Shown here: positions 1-7,638 of the stretch, in pieces
Layout: each line of letters opens with the position of its first letter
Numbering within the stretch: position 1 is the first letter of the stretch
Source of the DNA: DATHGT01 sp035317605
GTDB taxonomy: Bacteria; Methylomirabilota; Methylomirabilia; Rokubacteriales; CSP1-6
NCBI GenBank assembly: GCA_035317605.1
Contig: DATHGT010000166.1
Span: 1-38,302 of the forward strand
Reading direction: 5' to 3'
DNA length: 38,302 bases
Program-made: the position numbers and the translations under genes
The notes under the pieces: model-generated
Told to the model about the DNA's origin: nothing
Seen by the model: the letters and a program-made list of their open reading frames with translations, nothing else
Database searches by the model: none

Positions 1-2
1 CG

Positions 3-1127
<1,125 letters not shown>

Positions 1128-1137
1128 CCGAATCGCG

Positions 1138-1827
1138 TCAGGGGTCCGCGAGCGGTCGGGCGCAGATCACCAGGGCGTTCTCGCCTTCGCGGCGGACGCG
1201 GCGGACGGTGACCGACTCGAAGCGGGCGCGCATCTCCTTGGTCAGCGCGGTGGCGTCGGAACGGTGGTGGCGGTTCAGCACCAGCCAGCCCTCCGGCGCC
1301 ACGCGCTCGGCGAGCGCGCGGGCGAGCGGCAGGGCGCGCTCCGGCACCTCGGCGTAGGCCGCGTCCTCCATGATGAAGTCGAAGCGGCGGTCGGCCGCCG
1401 CGAGACTCTCGACCACCAGGTCGGCCTCGTCGCACAGGAACTCGATCCCGCCGACACGCGCCAATCCGAACCAGTCGCGCGCCACCTGGATGATGGCCGG
1501 ATCACGCTCGATGGCGGTGATCTGCCGCGGCCGGACGAGCCGCCGCAGGATGTGGATTTGCGTCCCGCCCCCGAGGCCGACCAGCAGCACCGAGGGCCGG
1601 GGACGAAACGTGACCGCGGCCAGCGCCTGCCACCAGTATTCCTTGCGGACGCGCGCCCAGTCTCGATCGAGCGGATACACCGACAGCGTGTCTCCCGCGA
1701 CGACGAGCCGCCGCTCGACCTGATCCTCGATGACCCGGATCCGCCCCGAGAACGCCGACTGCGTCTCGAACACCGTCCGGCTCTGCCGCCTCCACCTCGG
1801 TCCTGGCCGTGGCCTTGTCGTCGCCAT
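1138..1827 (-). CDS. SpeE-like class I SAM-dependent methyltransferase fold protein
   Basis: This is a protein of about 229 residues with the Rossmann fold of spermidine synthase-like transferases. The glycine-rich SAM/dcSAM loop reads VLLVGLGGGTQIH and is followed by an acidic strand end (ITAIERDP). A later strand, FDFIMEDAAY, holds the position where true spermidine synthases carry a catalytic Asp, but the surrounding family motif differs. Polyamine synthesis is therefore not supported; an orphan methyltransferase or fused-family relative is equally possible. I chose the ATG at 1827 because the longer frame upstream is arginine-rich and runs into a repeat hairpin. It is convergent with the ABC-F gene (10 bp gap) and lies downstream of the SDR on the same strand, with a hairpin between them. 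Confidence 0.7.
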   Translation of the reverse strand: MATTRPRPGPRWRRQSRTVFETQSAFSGRIRVIEDQVERRLVVAGDTLSVYPLDRDWARVRKEYWWQALAAVTFRPRPSVLLVGLGGGTQIHILRRLVRPRQITAIERDPAIIQVARDWFGLARVGGIEFLCDEADLVVESLAAADRRFDFIMEDAAYAEVPERALPLARALAERVAPEGWLVLNRHHRSDATALTKEMRARFESVTVRRVRREGENALVICARPLADP

Positions 1828-1878
1828 CGCGCCGCATGTTACCCGCCTTGACCACTCGCTGCTCACGGTCTCGTTCGA

Positions 1879-1897
1879 GCGCGGGCTTCGCCCGCGC
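1879..1897 (-). terminator. GC hairpin between SDR and methyltransferase genes
   Basis: A perfect 8-bp stem (GCGCGGGC / GCCCGCGC) with a three-base TTC/GAA loop lies 30 bp after the SDR stop. There is no clear T-run, so it may be a factor-assisted terminator or a REP-like repeat. The same core and the bases after it recur at 4459-4480. Confidence 0.4.
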
Positions 1898-1926
1898 AAT
1901 CCTTTCAGAGCCCCCCTCCGAGTGGG

Positions 1927-2694
1927 CTACCGGGGCTGCATTCTGATGGCGCCGTCCAGGCGGATGGTCTCGGCGTTGAGCATCACGTTTTCGATGATGT
2001 GGACGGCGAGGGCGGCGTATTCGTCGGCGCGGCCGAGGCGCTGCGGGAAGGGAACCTGTTTGGCGAGGGAGGCGCGGATGGGCTCGGGGAGCGTGCCGAG
2101 CAGGGGGGTGTCGAAGATGCCGGGGGCGATGGTCATCACGCGGATGCCGAGATCCGCGAGGTCGCGCGCGATCGGCAGCGTCATCCCCACGATGCCGCCC
2201 TTGGAGGCGGAGTAGGCGGCCTGGCCGATCTGGCCGTCGAAGGCGGCCACCGACGCGGTGTTCACGATCACCCCGCGCTCACCGTCGGCGCCGGGCGCGT
2301 TCTGCGCCATGGCGGCGGCGGCCAGGCGAATGCAGTTGAAGGTGCCGATCAGGTTGACCTGGATCACCCGGGCGAACTCGTCGAGCTTGGCCGGCCCCGA
2401 GCGGCTCACGGTCCGCGCCGCGGTCCCGATGCCCGCGCAGTTGACGAGGACGTTCACGCCTCCGAGATGCGCGCCGGCCCGTTCGATGGCTCCGGCCACC
2501 GCGTCGCCGGCGGTGACGTCGGCGGGCACGAAGGCGGCGCCCTCGCCGAGCTCGCGCGCGACGTCGACGCCGGCCGAGCGCTCGAGGTCGAGGATCGCCA
2601 CGCGCCCACCGCCCGCGATCACGCGCGCCGCGGTGGCGCGTCCGAGTCCGGACGCTCCGCCGGTGACGATGGCCTTGACCGTGGACAGTTGCAT
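1927..2694 (-). CDS. short-chain dehydrogenase, 3-hydroxyacyl-CoA dehydrogenase type 2-like
   Basis: This classical SDR of 255 residues probably oxidises a 3-hydroxyacyl-CoA or similar secondary alcohol with NAD. Visible motifs are the cofactor loop TGGASGLGRA near the N-terminus, the NCAG strand, the catalytic Ser in NTASVAAF and the pair YSASK. The C-terminal PFPQRLGRADEYAALAVHII segment and the missing NAGI spacing resemble the HSD10/FabG-like branch used in branched-chain and fatty acid oxidation. Start choice: the ATG at 2694 has AGGAGG six bases upstream, whereas the longer frame to 3075 is low-complexity antisense of the next gene. It is divergent from the radical SAM gene. The exact substrate cannot be read from sequence. 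Confidence 0.85.
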   Translation of the reverse strand: MQLSTVKAIVTGGASGLGRATAARVIAGGGRVAILDLERSAGVDVARELGEGAAFVPADVTAGDAVAGAIERAGAHLGGVNVLVNCAGIGTAARTVSRSGPAKLDEFARVIQVNLIGTFNCIRLAAAAMAQNAPGADGERGVIVNTASVAAFDGQIGQAAYSASKGGIVGMTLPIARDLADLGIRVMTIAPGIFDTPLLGTLPEPIRASLAKQVPFPQRLGRADEYAALAVHIIENVMLNAETIRLDGAIRMQPR

Positions 2695-2818
2695 ACGCGC
2701 CTCCTCAGGCGGGACGGGATGTGTCCGGCTGCCGCTCGCGCATTCTAGCCGATCGTCGCGGACCCCGCCGACGAGGAGGGGGCGCCGCGCGCGTTTTGAA
2801 GTTATGCTGTGACCGCGC

Positions 2819-4447
2819 ATGCGCACCCCATACCTCGCCGCCCGCGCCCGGAAGATCCTGTGCGTCTCGCCGCGGTACGCGCCGTCGTTCGGCACGTTCC
2901 AATACGCGTATCCGTTCTTCGGCAGGCGCGTGCGGGCGTTCATGCCCCCGCAGGGCTTGCTGGTCATCGCCGCGTACCTGCCGGAGCGCTGGGAGATCCG
3001 CTTCGTCGACGAGAACATCGACCCCGCCCGCGAGGCGGACTTCCGCTGGGCCGACGCCGTGTTCGTCTCCGGCATGCACGTCCAGCGCGCCGAGATCGAG
3101 GGCGTCGTCCGCCGGGCCCACGCCTGCGATCGCGTGGTGGTGGTGGGCGGCCCGTCGGTCTCGGGGTGTCCGGAATATTATCCGGAGGCCGATATGCTGC
3201 ACGTCGGCGAGCTGGGCGACGCCACCGACGCGATCATCCGTCACCTCGACGAGCACGACGGCCGGCCCGCGCGCCAGCTCCGCTTCGTGACCGGCGAGCG
3301 GCTGCCCCTCGCCGAGTTTCCCCGTCCCGCCTATCGCTTCGTGCCGCTGCGGCGCTACTTCATCGCCAACATCCAGTTCTCGAGCGGCTGCCCCTATTCG
3401 TGCGAGTTTTGCGACATCCCGGCGCTGTACGGGCGCAACCCGCGTCTCAAGACGCCGGCCCAGGTGCTAGGCGAGCTGGACGAGATCGCCGCTTCCGGCG
3501 CCACCGCGGTGTATTTCGTGGACGACAACTTCATCGGCAACCAGAAGGCCGCGCTGGAGCTGTTGCCGCACCTCGTGCAATGGCAGACCGAGCGCAACTA
3601 TCCGCTGCGCCTGGCCTGCGAGGCCACCCTCAACCTCGCCAAGAACGAGCGCGTGCTCGAGCTGATGCGCGAGGCCGGGTTCGTCACCGTGTTCTGCGGG
3701 ATCGAGACCCCGGAGCCGCGCGCGCTGCGGGCGATGTCGAAGGACCAGAACCTCAGGATGCCGGTGGAGGCGGCGGTGCGGCGGTTGAACGCCTTCGGCC
3801 TCGAGGTGGTGTCCGGCATCATCCTCGGGCTCGACACCGACGACGAGGACACCGCCCAGCGCATCCTCGACTTCATCGAGTCGTCACACATCCCGATGCT
3901 CACGATCAACATCCTCTACGCGTTGCCGAAGACGCCGCTGTGGGATCGCCTGTCCGCGGCGGGACGTCTCGTGGACGATCGCGGGCGCGAATCCAACGTG
4001 GCCTTCACGCTGCCCTACGCGACCGTGCTCTCGATGTGGCGGCGCTGCATCGTGGAGGCGTACACGCCGGAGGCGCTGTACGCGCGCTACGCCTACAACC
4101 AGCGCCACACGTTCCCGAACCGCAAGAAATTCCCGCCGAACGCCGCGCGCGCCTCCTGGCGCAACGTGGTGATGGGATTCGCGATGCTCGGCCGCATCCT
4201 CTGGCGAATCGGCGTACGCGGTGACTACGTCAGGACATTCTGGCGGATGGCCGGCCCCGCCCTCCGTACCGGCAAGATCGAAGAACTGATCCACGTCGCG
4301 GTGGTGGGCCACCACCTCATCCAGTTCACCCGCGACTGCGACCGCGGGCTCGGCGAAGCCTCCTTCTACGCCTCCGACCGATCCACGAACTCCGAAGCCG
4401 TGGAGAAGTCGCCGGCGCGGATGATTGCACGGAGCGCTTCCAAGTAG
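2819..4447 (+). CDS. hpnP: B12-binding radical SAM protein, HpnP-type hopanoid C-2 methylase family
   Basis: This 542-residue protein has an N-terminal cobalamin-binding fold (residues about 12-130, with VVVGGPSVSG), a radical SAM barrel and a C-terminal DUF4070-like region. The 4Fe-4S motif is C191-PYS-C195-EF-C198. Long stretches follow the pattern I know from HpnP, the methylase that makes 2-methylhopanoids: SPRYAPSFGTF, AFMPPQGLLVIAAYLP, FVDENI, DAVFVSGMH, HVGELGDATD, FSSGCPYSCEFCDIP, LYGRNPRLKTP and YFVDDNFIGN. HpnP transfers a SAM-derived methyl group to C-2 of the hopanoid A-ring through methylcobalamin. No squalene-hopene cyclase or other hpn gene is in this window, so the hopanoid substrate is inferred from family likeness only. 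I see no good ribosome binding site. The start is set by alignment of KILCVSPRY near the N-terminus. Confidence 0.75.
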   Translation: MRTPYLAARARKILCVSPRYAPSFGTFQYAYPFFGRRVRAFMPPQGLLVIAAYLPERWEIRFVDENIDPAREADFRWADAVFVSGMHVQRAEIEGVVRRAHACDRVVVVGGPSVSGCPEYYPEADMLHVGELGDATDAIIRHLDEHDGRPARQLRFVTGERLPLAEFPRPAYRFVPLRRYFIANIQFSSGCPYSCEFCDIPALYGRNPRLKTPAQVLGELDEIAASGATAVYFVDDNFIGNQKAALELLPHLVQWQTERNYPLRLACEATLNLAKNERVLELMREAGFVTVFCGIETPEPRALRAMSKDQNLRMPVEAAVRRLNAFGLEVVSGIILGLDTDDEDTAQRILDFIESSHIPMLTINILYALPKTPLWDRLSAAGRLVDDRGRESNVAFTLPYATVLSMWRRCIVEAYTPEALYARYAYNQRHTFPNRKKFPPNAARASWRNVVMGFAMLGRILWRIGVRGDYVRTFWRMAGPALRTGKIEELIHVAVVGHHLIQFTRDCDRGLGEASFYASDRSTNSEAVEKSPARMIARSASK

Positions 4448-4458
4448 CCACTCAGAGT

Positions 4459-4473
4459 GCGGGCTTCGCCCGC
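4459..4473 (+). terminator. short GC hairpin after hpnP
   Basis: The stem GCGGGC / GCCCGC with loop TTC lies 12 bp after the hpnP stop. It is the same repeat core as the hairpin at 1879-1897, including the CGCAATCC that follows it. A second stem, ACGCGCC-GTCA-GGCGCGT, lies at 4506-4523. Confidence 0.4.
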
Positions 4474-4539
4474 GCAATCCGAGTTCTGGGGGGAGGCAGG
4501 GAGGAACGCGCCGTCAGGCGCGTGACGACCGCCGGAAGG

Positions 4540-4552
4540 GGGGCGAAGCCCC
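4540..4552 (-). terminator. GC hairpin after the small Cys/His protein gene
   Basis: The stem GGGGC / GCCCC with a three-base loop is flanked by outward CCGG arms (4532-4535 and 4554-4557). It sits 8 bp past the stop of the minus-strand gene at 4561. It is terminator-like but lacks a T-run. Confidence 0.35.
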
Positions 4553-4560
4553 TCCGGGGA

Positions 4561-4761
4561 TTAAGCCGCTTCTCCGGTGTGCGCCCAGAATTCGTCGTCG
4601 CGCTCGGTTTGGGCGAGACGCGGCGGCACTTTTCCACGGTGGAAAAAGTCGCACATGATGCGATTCGCGACGGCCCAGTCATCGCCATACACACAGTGAT
4701 GATGCGGGCAGAGGCCTGCATCTCCCGTGAGCTGTAGTCCGCACGATGCGCAAAGGGTCAT
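4561..4761 (-). CDS. small Cys/His-rich protein, putative zinc binder
   Basis: This 66-residue protein has no assigned function. It opens with MTLCASCGLQL and continues with GLCPHHHCVYGDDW. The C-x2-C pair plus the later C and HHHC cluster look like a small zinc site. The middle (VANRIMCDFFHRGKVPPRL) is hydrophobic then basic, and the tail is acidic. The ATG at 4761 is preceded by AGAGGG at a usable spacing. The longer frame to 4878 adds only low-complexity residues. It lies alone between the hpnP terminator-like hairpins and the next plus-strand gene. The gene call is supported by the ordered Cys/His motif rather than by recognised homology. Confidence 0.6.
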   Translation of the reverse strand: MTLCASCGLQLTGDAGLCPHHHCVYGDDWAVANRIMCDFFHRGKVPPRLAQTERDDEFWAHTGEAA

Positions 4762-4890
4762 GCCACCCTCTGTAGCGAACCCCGTGCCAGCCGGCGGCGG
4801 CGCGAATTTGCCCCCTGGCGCTCGATCGCCGAATGCCTTACCATCCCCGGGCCGCCGAAGTCGTTCGGCTATTTTCACGAGGTGATGTCG

Positions 4891-5079
4891 ATGCGCTTGG
4901 CGCTCTGGGTCACGTTCTTCGTCGTCTGCAACATCATCGGTGTCGAAACCCTCAAGGCCGCGCTCACGCTCCCGCTCGACGAAGCGTTCGTGCCCGGCGT
5001 GCTGAGCGTGCCGCTGATCGGCCTCACCGCGTTCGGCGCCACGCGGGTCCTCGATGCCTGGCGCGGGTCCGAGAGGTAA
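4891..5079 (+). CDS. small hypothetical membrane protein
   Basis: This protein has about 62 residues. It starts with one clear hydrophobic helix (ALWVTFFVVCNIIGV), then an amphipathic LKAALTLPLDEAF segment and a second hydrophobic stretch (VPGVLSVPLIGLTAFGA) before a basic/acidic tail. I recognise no family. The ATG at 4891 has GAGGTG six bases upstream; a GTG at 4882 or ATG at 4885 would also be in frame. It precedes the GlsB-like gene by about 90 bp, and a -24/-12 promoter lies in that gap, so the two are probably transcribed separately. Confidence 0.5.
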   Translation: MRLALWVTFFVVCNIIGVETLKAALTLPLDEAFVPGVLSVPLIGLTAFGATRVLDAWRGSER

Positions 5080-5096
5080 TTTCTACAGACGATTTC

Positions 5097-5113
5097 CTGG
5101 CATTTCCTGTGCA
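5097..5113 (+). promoter_or_regulatory. candidate sigma54 (-24/-12) promoter of the GlsB-like gene
   Basis: The site reads CTGGCATT-N4-GTGCA against the consensus TTGGCACG-N4-TTGCA. The -24 GG (5099-5100) and -12 GC (5111-5112) are exactly 12 apart. It lies 57 bp before the start of the GlsB-like gene on the same strand. It shares TGGCAT-N6-TGC with the sites at 15337 and 15540. Confidence 0.6.
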
Positions 5114-5170
5114 CCGGACTCCTACAATCGGGGATGTCGTTCCTGGCATCGGTGAAAGGAGTCCTTCGCG

Positions 5171-5422
5171 ATGGATATTCTGCTGTGGATCGTCTTCGGT
5201 CTCGTCGTCGGCTTGGTCGCCAAGCTCCTCATGCCCGGACGTGATCCGGGCGGCATCATCGTCACGATCGTGCTCGGCGTCGTCGGGGCGTTGCTCGGAG
5301 GATGGCTCGGTCGTGTGATGGACCTCTATCGCGAGGGCGAGGCCACCGGCTTCATCATGGCCGTCGTCGGCGCCCTCGTCGTCCTCGCCCTCTACCGCCT
5401 CGTCGTCCCGGATCGCACCTAG
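5171..5422 (+). CDS. GlsB/YeaQ/YmgE-family stress-response membrane protein
   Basis: This is an 83-residue inner-membrane protein of the transglycosylase-associated (GlsB/YeaQ/YmgE) family, usually induced by envelope, acid or osmotic stress; its molecular role is not settled. Three hydrophobic segments are visible: ILLWIVFGLVVGLVAKLL, IIVTIVLGVVGALLGGWLG and FIMAVVGALVVLALYRLVV. The conserved MPGRDPGG loop lies between the first two. The length is normal for the family. An AAAGGAG lies about ten bases upstream of the ATG, and a sigma54-type promoter lies further up. The small envelope proteins at 12.4-15.3 kb look like members of the same stress response. Confidence 0.85.
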   Translation: MDILLWIVFGLVVGLVAKLLMPGRDPGGIIVTIVLGVVGALLGGWLGRVMDLYREGEATGFIMAVVGALVVLALYRLVVPDRT

Positions 5423-5439
5423 ACTCGGAGGGCGCCTTG

Positions 5440-5494
5440 CCCCCATCCGATGCTCGCGCTCGAACGCGGGATCAGAGCAGGGGACGGATGGGGG
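5440..5494. repeat. 10-bp inverted repeat past the GlsB-like gene
   Basis: CCCCCATCCG (5440-5449) pairs with CGGATGGGGG (5485-5494) across a 35-bp interior. It overlaps the 3' end of the decayed PLD gene, and its role is unknown. Confidence 0.35.
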
Positions 5495-5760
5495 TCGCGA
5501 GCAGCTCGAGGAAGCGGTCGGCGACGCTGCGGCGGCGCCAGCTTCGATAGTCGACCTTCACCGAGTGGTCGAGATCGGCGGTGAACGCCCCCTCAGCCGG
5601 CGCGCGGTGCCGGCGTCATAGACCACCAGGTTCAGCTCGTCGTTGAGGGCGAACGATTGTCGAGGTTCGTGCTGCCGACCGTCGACCACACGCCGTCGAC
5701 GATCATGGTCTTCGAGTGGAGGAGCGCCGCACCCGCGCGCACGCGGTGAAGCCGAGGATC
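5472..5760 (-). pseudogene. phospholipase D / cardiolipin synthase C-terminal remnant, frameshifted
   Basis: Reading the minus strand gives the second HKD half of a PLD-superfamily cardiolipin synthase in three frames. Frame one (about 5740-5660) has LLHSKTMIVDGVWSTVGSTN, the H-x-K-x4-D motif, then LDNRS. After a shift, frame two gives FALNDELNLVVYDAGTARRL (to about 5600). After a second shift, frame three gives ADLDHSVKVDYRSWRRRS and the tail FLELLATPIRPLL, ending at TGA 5474-5472. The first shift sits in CGTTC, where family members read Arg-Ser-Phe, which suggests loss of four bases. The N-terminal half with the first HKD motif is absent: the upstream sequence is the end of the Gfo/Idh gene. 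Decay in the genome is likeliest; assembly error alone would not remove half the gene. Confidence 0.8.
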
Positions 5761-5791
5761 AGCGCCAGCAGAACCTGGATCGCGACCTGAA

Positions 5792-6889
5792 TTACCCGGC
5801 CTCGCGGCGGTCGAGGGGCACTTGTCGCAGGGGGGATTCGATCGCGGACGCGTTCACCCGCGTGGACGCGTCCACCCGCGCCAGCCGCGGCAAGGTGACA
5901 GGACGCCCGTCACGGCCCGAGCGATAGATCGCCTCGACCATCCGGACGTCCTGGAGTCCTTCGACGCCGGAAGGTTCCGGCTGCAGGTCGTGGATCACGC
6001 AATCGGAGAAGTGATCGATGGTGGCGGCGAAGGCGTCGGCCGGCTCGAAGCGCAATTCCCGCCGCTCGCCGTGCTTGACGATCTCGAGCGTGGTCTCGGC
6101 GGCCGGTTCATAGGCCTCGCGGAGTCGGATGAGGCCGTCTTCACCGAAGATCGTCAGCTCCGCGCTCGGCTCCTCTCCGAAGCTCGTATGGAAGTGGGCG
6201 AGGCGCTCCTCGGGGAACCGGATGAGACCCACCGCGCCCTCGTCGACGTCGCCGCCGTATCGTCGGTTCGTGCGCGCGGTCATGGCCATGACCTGTGCGG
6301 GCTCGGCCCCGAGCACGCTGCGCGCGGCGTTGATGCACTGCACGCCGAGGTAGTACACGGTGCCGCCGCCCATCCGACGCTGCAGACAGGCGCTGGCCGG
6401 GTCCTCGACCCGCAGCGTGTAGTTCGAGCTCACGGTCTTGGGCGGGCCGATCTCGCCGGCCCGCACCAGCTCGAGGGCCTTCTGGGAGGCCGGCTGGAAG
6501 TGGAAGCGGTAGGCGAGCATGAGCTTGGTGCGGTTGGTCTGGCAGGTGCGGAGCATCCTCCGGCATTCGTCGGCGACGAGGGCCATGGGCGCCTCGCAGA
6601 CGACGTGCACCCCCGCACGGGCCGCCTCGACGGTGTAATCCGAATGGAGAGAAGTCGGTAACGCAATGTACAGGGCGCTGACGTCCTCGCGGGCCAGACA
6701 CTGGCGGAATTCGTCGAGACGATAGGCGGCGGCCTGGAACTCGCCGGCCACCGCGTCGGCCTTCGCGCGATCGCGGGAAATGACCGCGACGAGCCGTGAA
6801 TTGTGGGTGACGCGAGCGAACGCCGGCAGGATGGACGTGCGCGAAAGTCTCCCCAATCCCATCACCGCGTAGCCGATTTCTCTAGCCAT
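5792..6889 (-). CDS. Gfo/Idh/MocA-family NAD(P)-dependent oxidoreductase
   Basis: This 365-residue protein has an N-terminal Rossmann domain (AVMGLGRLSRTSILPAF, residues 8-24) and a C-terminal alpha/beta substrate domain with the GFOR-like stretch GGGTVYYLGVQCINAARSV. The family oxidises or reduces sugars, inositols or related polyols. One oddity is the family EKP motif, whose Lys normally contacts cofactor and substrate: here it reads E99-A100-P101 (VVCEAPMAL). The start at 6889 is chosen because AAAGG precedes it, and the longer frame adds an unrelated N-terminus. The last 30 residues (DASTRVNASAIESPL and on) are unlike the family and abut the decayed PLD gene. The 3' end may therefore have been extended when that gene broke. 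The substrate is unknown. Confidence 0.8.
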   Translation of the reverse strand: MAREIGYAVMGLGRLSRTSILPAFARVTHNSRLVAVISRDRAKADAVAGEFQAAAYRLDEFRQCLAREDVSALYIALPTSLHSDYTVEAARAGVHVVCEAPMALVADECRRMLRTCQTNRTKLMLAYRFHFQPASQKALELVRAGEIGPPKTVSSNYTLRVEDPASACLQRRMGGGTVYYLGVQCINAARSVLGAEPAQVMAMTARTNRRYGGDVDEGAVGLIRFPEERLAHFHTSFGEEPSAELTIFGEDGLIRLREAYEPAAETTLEIVKHGERRELRFEPADAFAATIDHFSDCVIHDLQPEPSGVEGLQDVRMVEAIYRSGRDGRPVTLPRLARVDASTRVNASAIESPLRQVPLDRREAG

Positions 6890-7065
6890 CTCCGCCTTTC
6901 TAGCCTCGTGTTTCGCCAACGAAAACTGCAAGGCGGAGGCCAGTATCCGCGTGATGAGCTATCCCGCGGTTCCCCGACGAAGCCCCGTATATCGCGGTTG
7001 GGATGACGGACTGCCCCAATATCTGCGGGCTTGTCACCGACTCGTCATGTGATAAGGAATAAGCC

Positions 7066-7638
7066 ATGCGGCCCGCGGAATTGGTCGTGGAAGGCGGGAT
7101 CACCGAGATCTTCGGTCGTGCGTCGTCGGGCCGCACGAGCATGCTCGTCGCCTGCCTGCGCGAGGTCACGCGGCGAGGCGCTGTCGCCGCGCTCGTCGAC
7201 ACCGATCACGTCTTCGATCCGTCAGGCGCCGCCCGCGCCGGCGTCGAGCTGTCGCGCGTGCTCTGGGTGCGCTGCGGCCGCCGCCCCGATCGCGCGCTGC
7301 GTGCCGCCGATCTGCTCGTACGATGTCCGGGCTTCGCGCTGGTCGCGCTCGACACCGGCGCGCTCACCCCGCGCGTGTCGCTGGCGGAGGCCTATCGTCT
7401 CAAGCTCGCCGTGCGCAGGGCGCGCACCGCGCTCGTCATCGTGACCCGTCATCGCCTCGTGGCCTCGGGAGCGGCGCTGGCGCTCGAGACCTCTCGACGC
7501 GGCTGTGAATGGGCGGGCCCGCGTCCCGCGCCCACCCGGCTCGAGGGCGCGGGCAGCGCCGTCGCCGTCGTGCGCGCGCGCGGAGGAGCGGTGGACTGGC
7601 GTCCGGGCAGCGTGCACCTCGCGTGGTGGAACGCGTGA
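7066..7638 (+). CDS. imuA: ImuA-like RecA-fold protein of the mutagenic repair cassette
   Basis: This 190-residue RecA-like ATPase-fold protein is encoded directly upstream of ImuB. In other bacteria ImuA, ImuB and DnaE2 form the damage-inducible mutasome for translesion synthesis. The N-terminus has ITEIFGRASSGRTSML, a P-loop-like GRASSGRT in which Arg replaces the Walker A Lys. VAALVDTDHVFDP and ALVALDTGAL occupy the Walker B region, and TALVIVTRHRL is the following strand. The C-terminal SAVAVVRARGG is usual for ImuA. Start: ATG at 7066 with AAGGAAT upstream. The stop TGA overlaps the GTG start of imuB, implying coupled translation. The Arg in the P-loop makes ATPase activity doubtful. Confidence 0.75.
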   Translation: MRPAELVVEGGITEIFGRASSGRTSMLVACLREVTRRGAVAALVDTDHVFDPSGAARAGVELSRVLWVRCGRRPDRALRAADLLVRCPGFALVALDTGALTPRVSLAEAYRLKLAVRRARTALVIVTRHRLVASGAALALETSRRGCEWAGPRPAPTRLEGAGSAVAVVRARGGAVDWRPGSVHLAWWNA

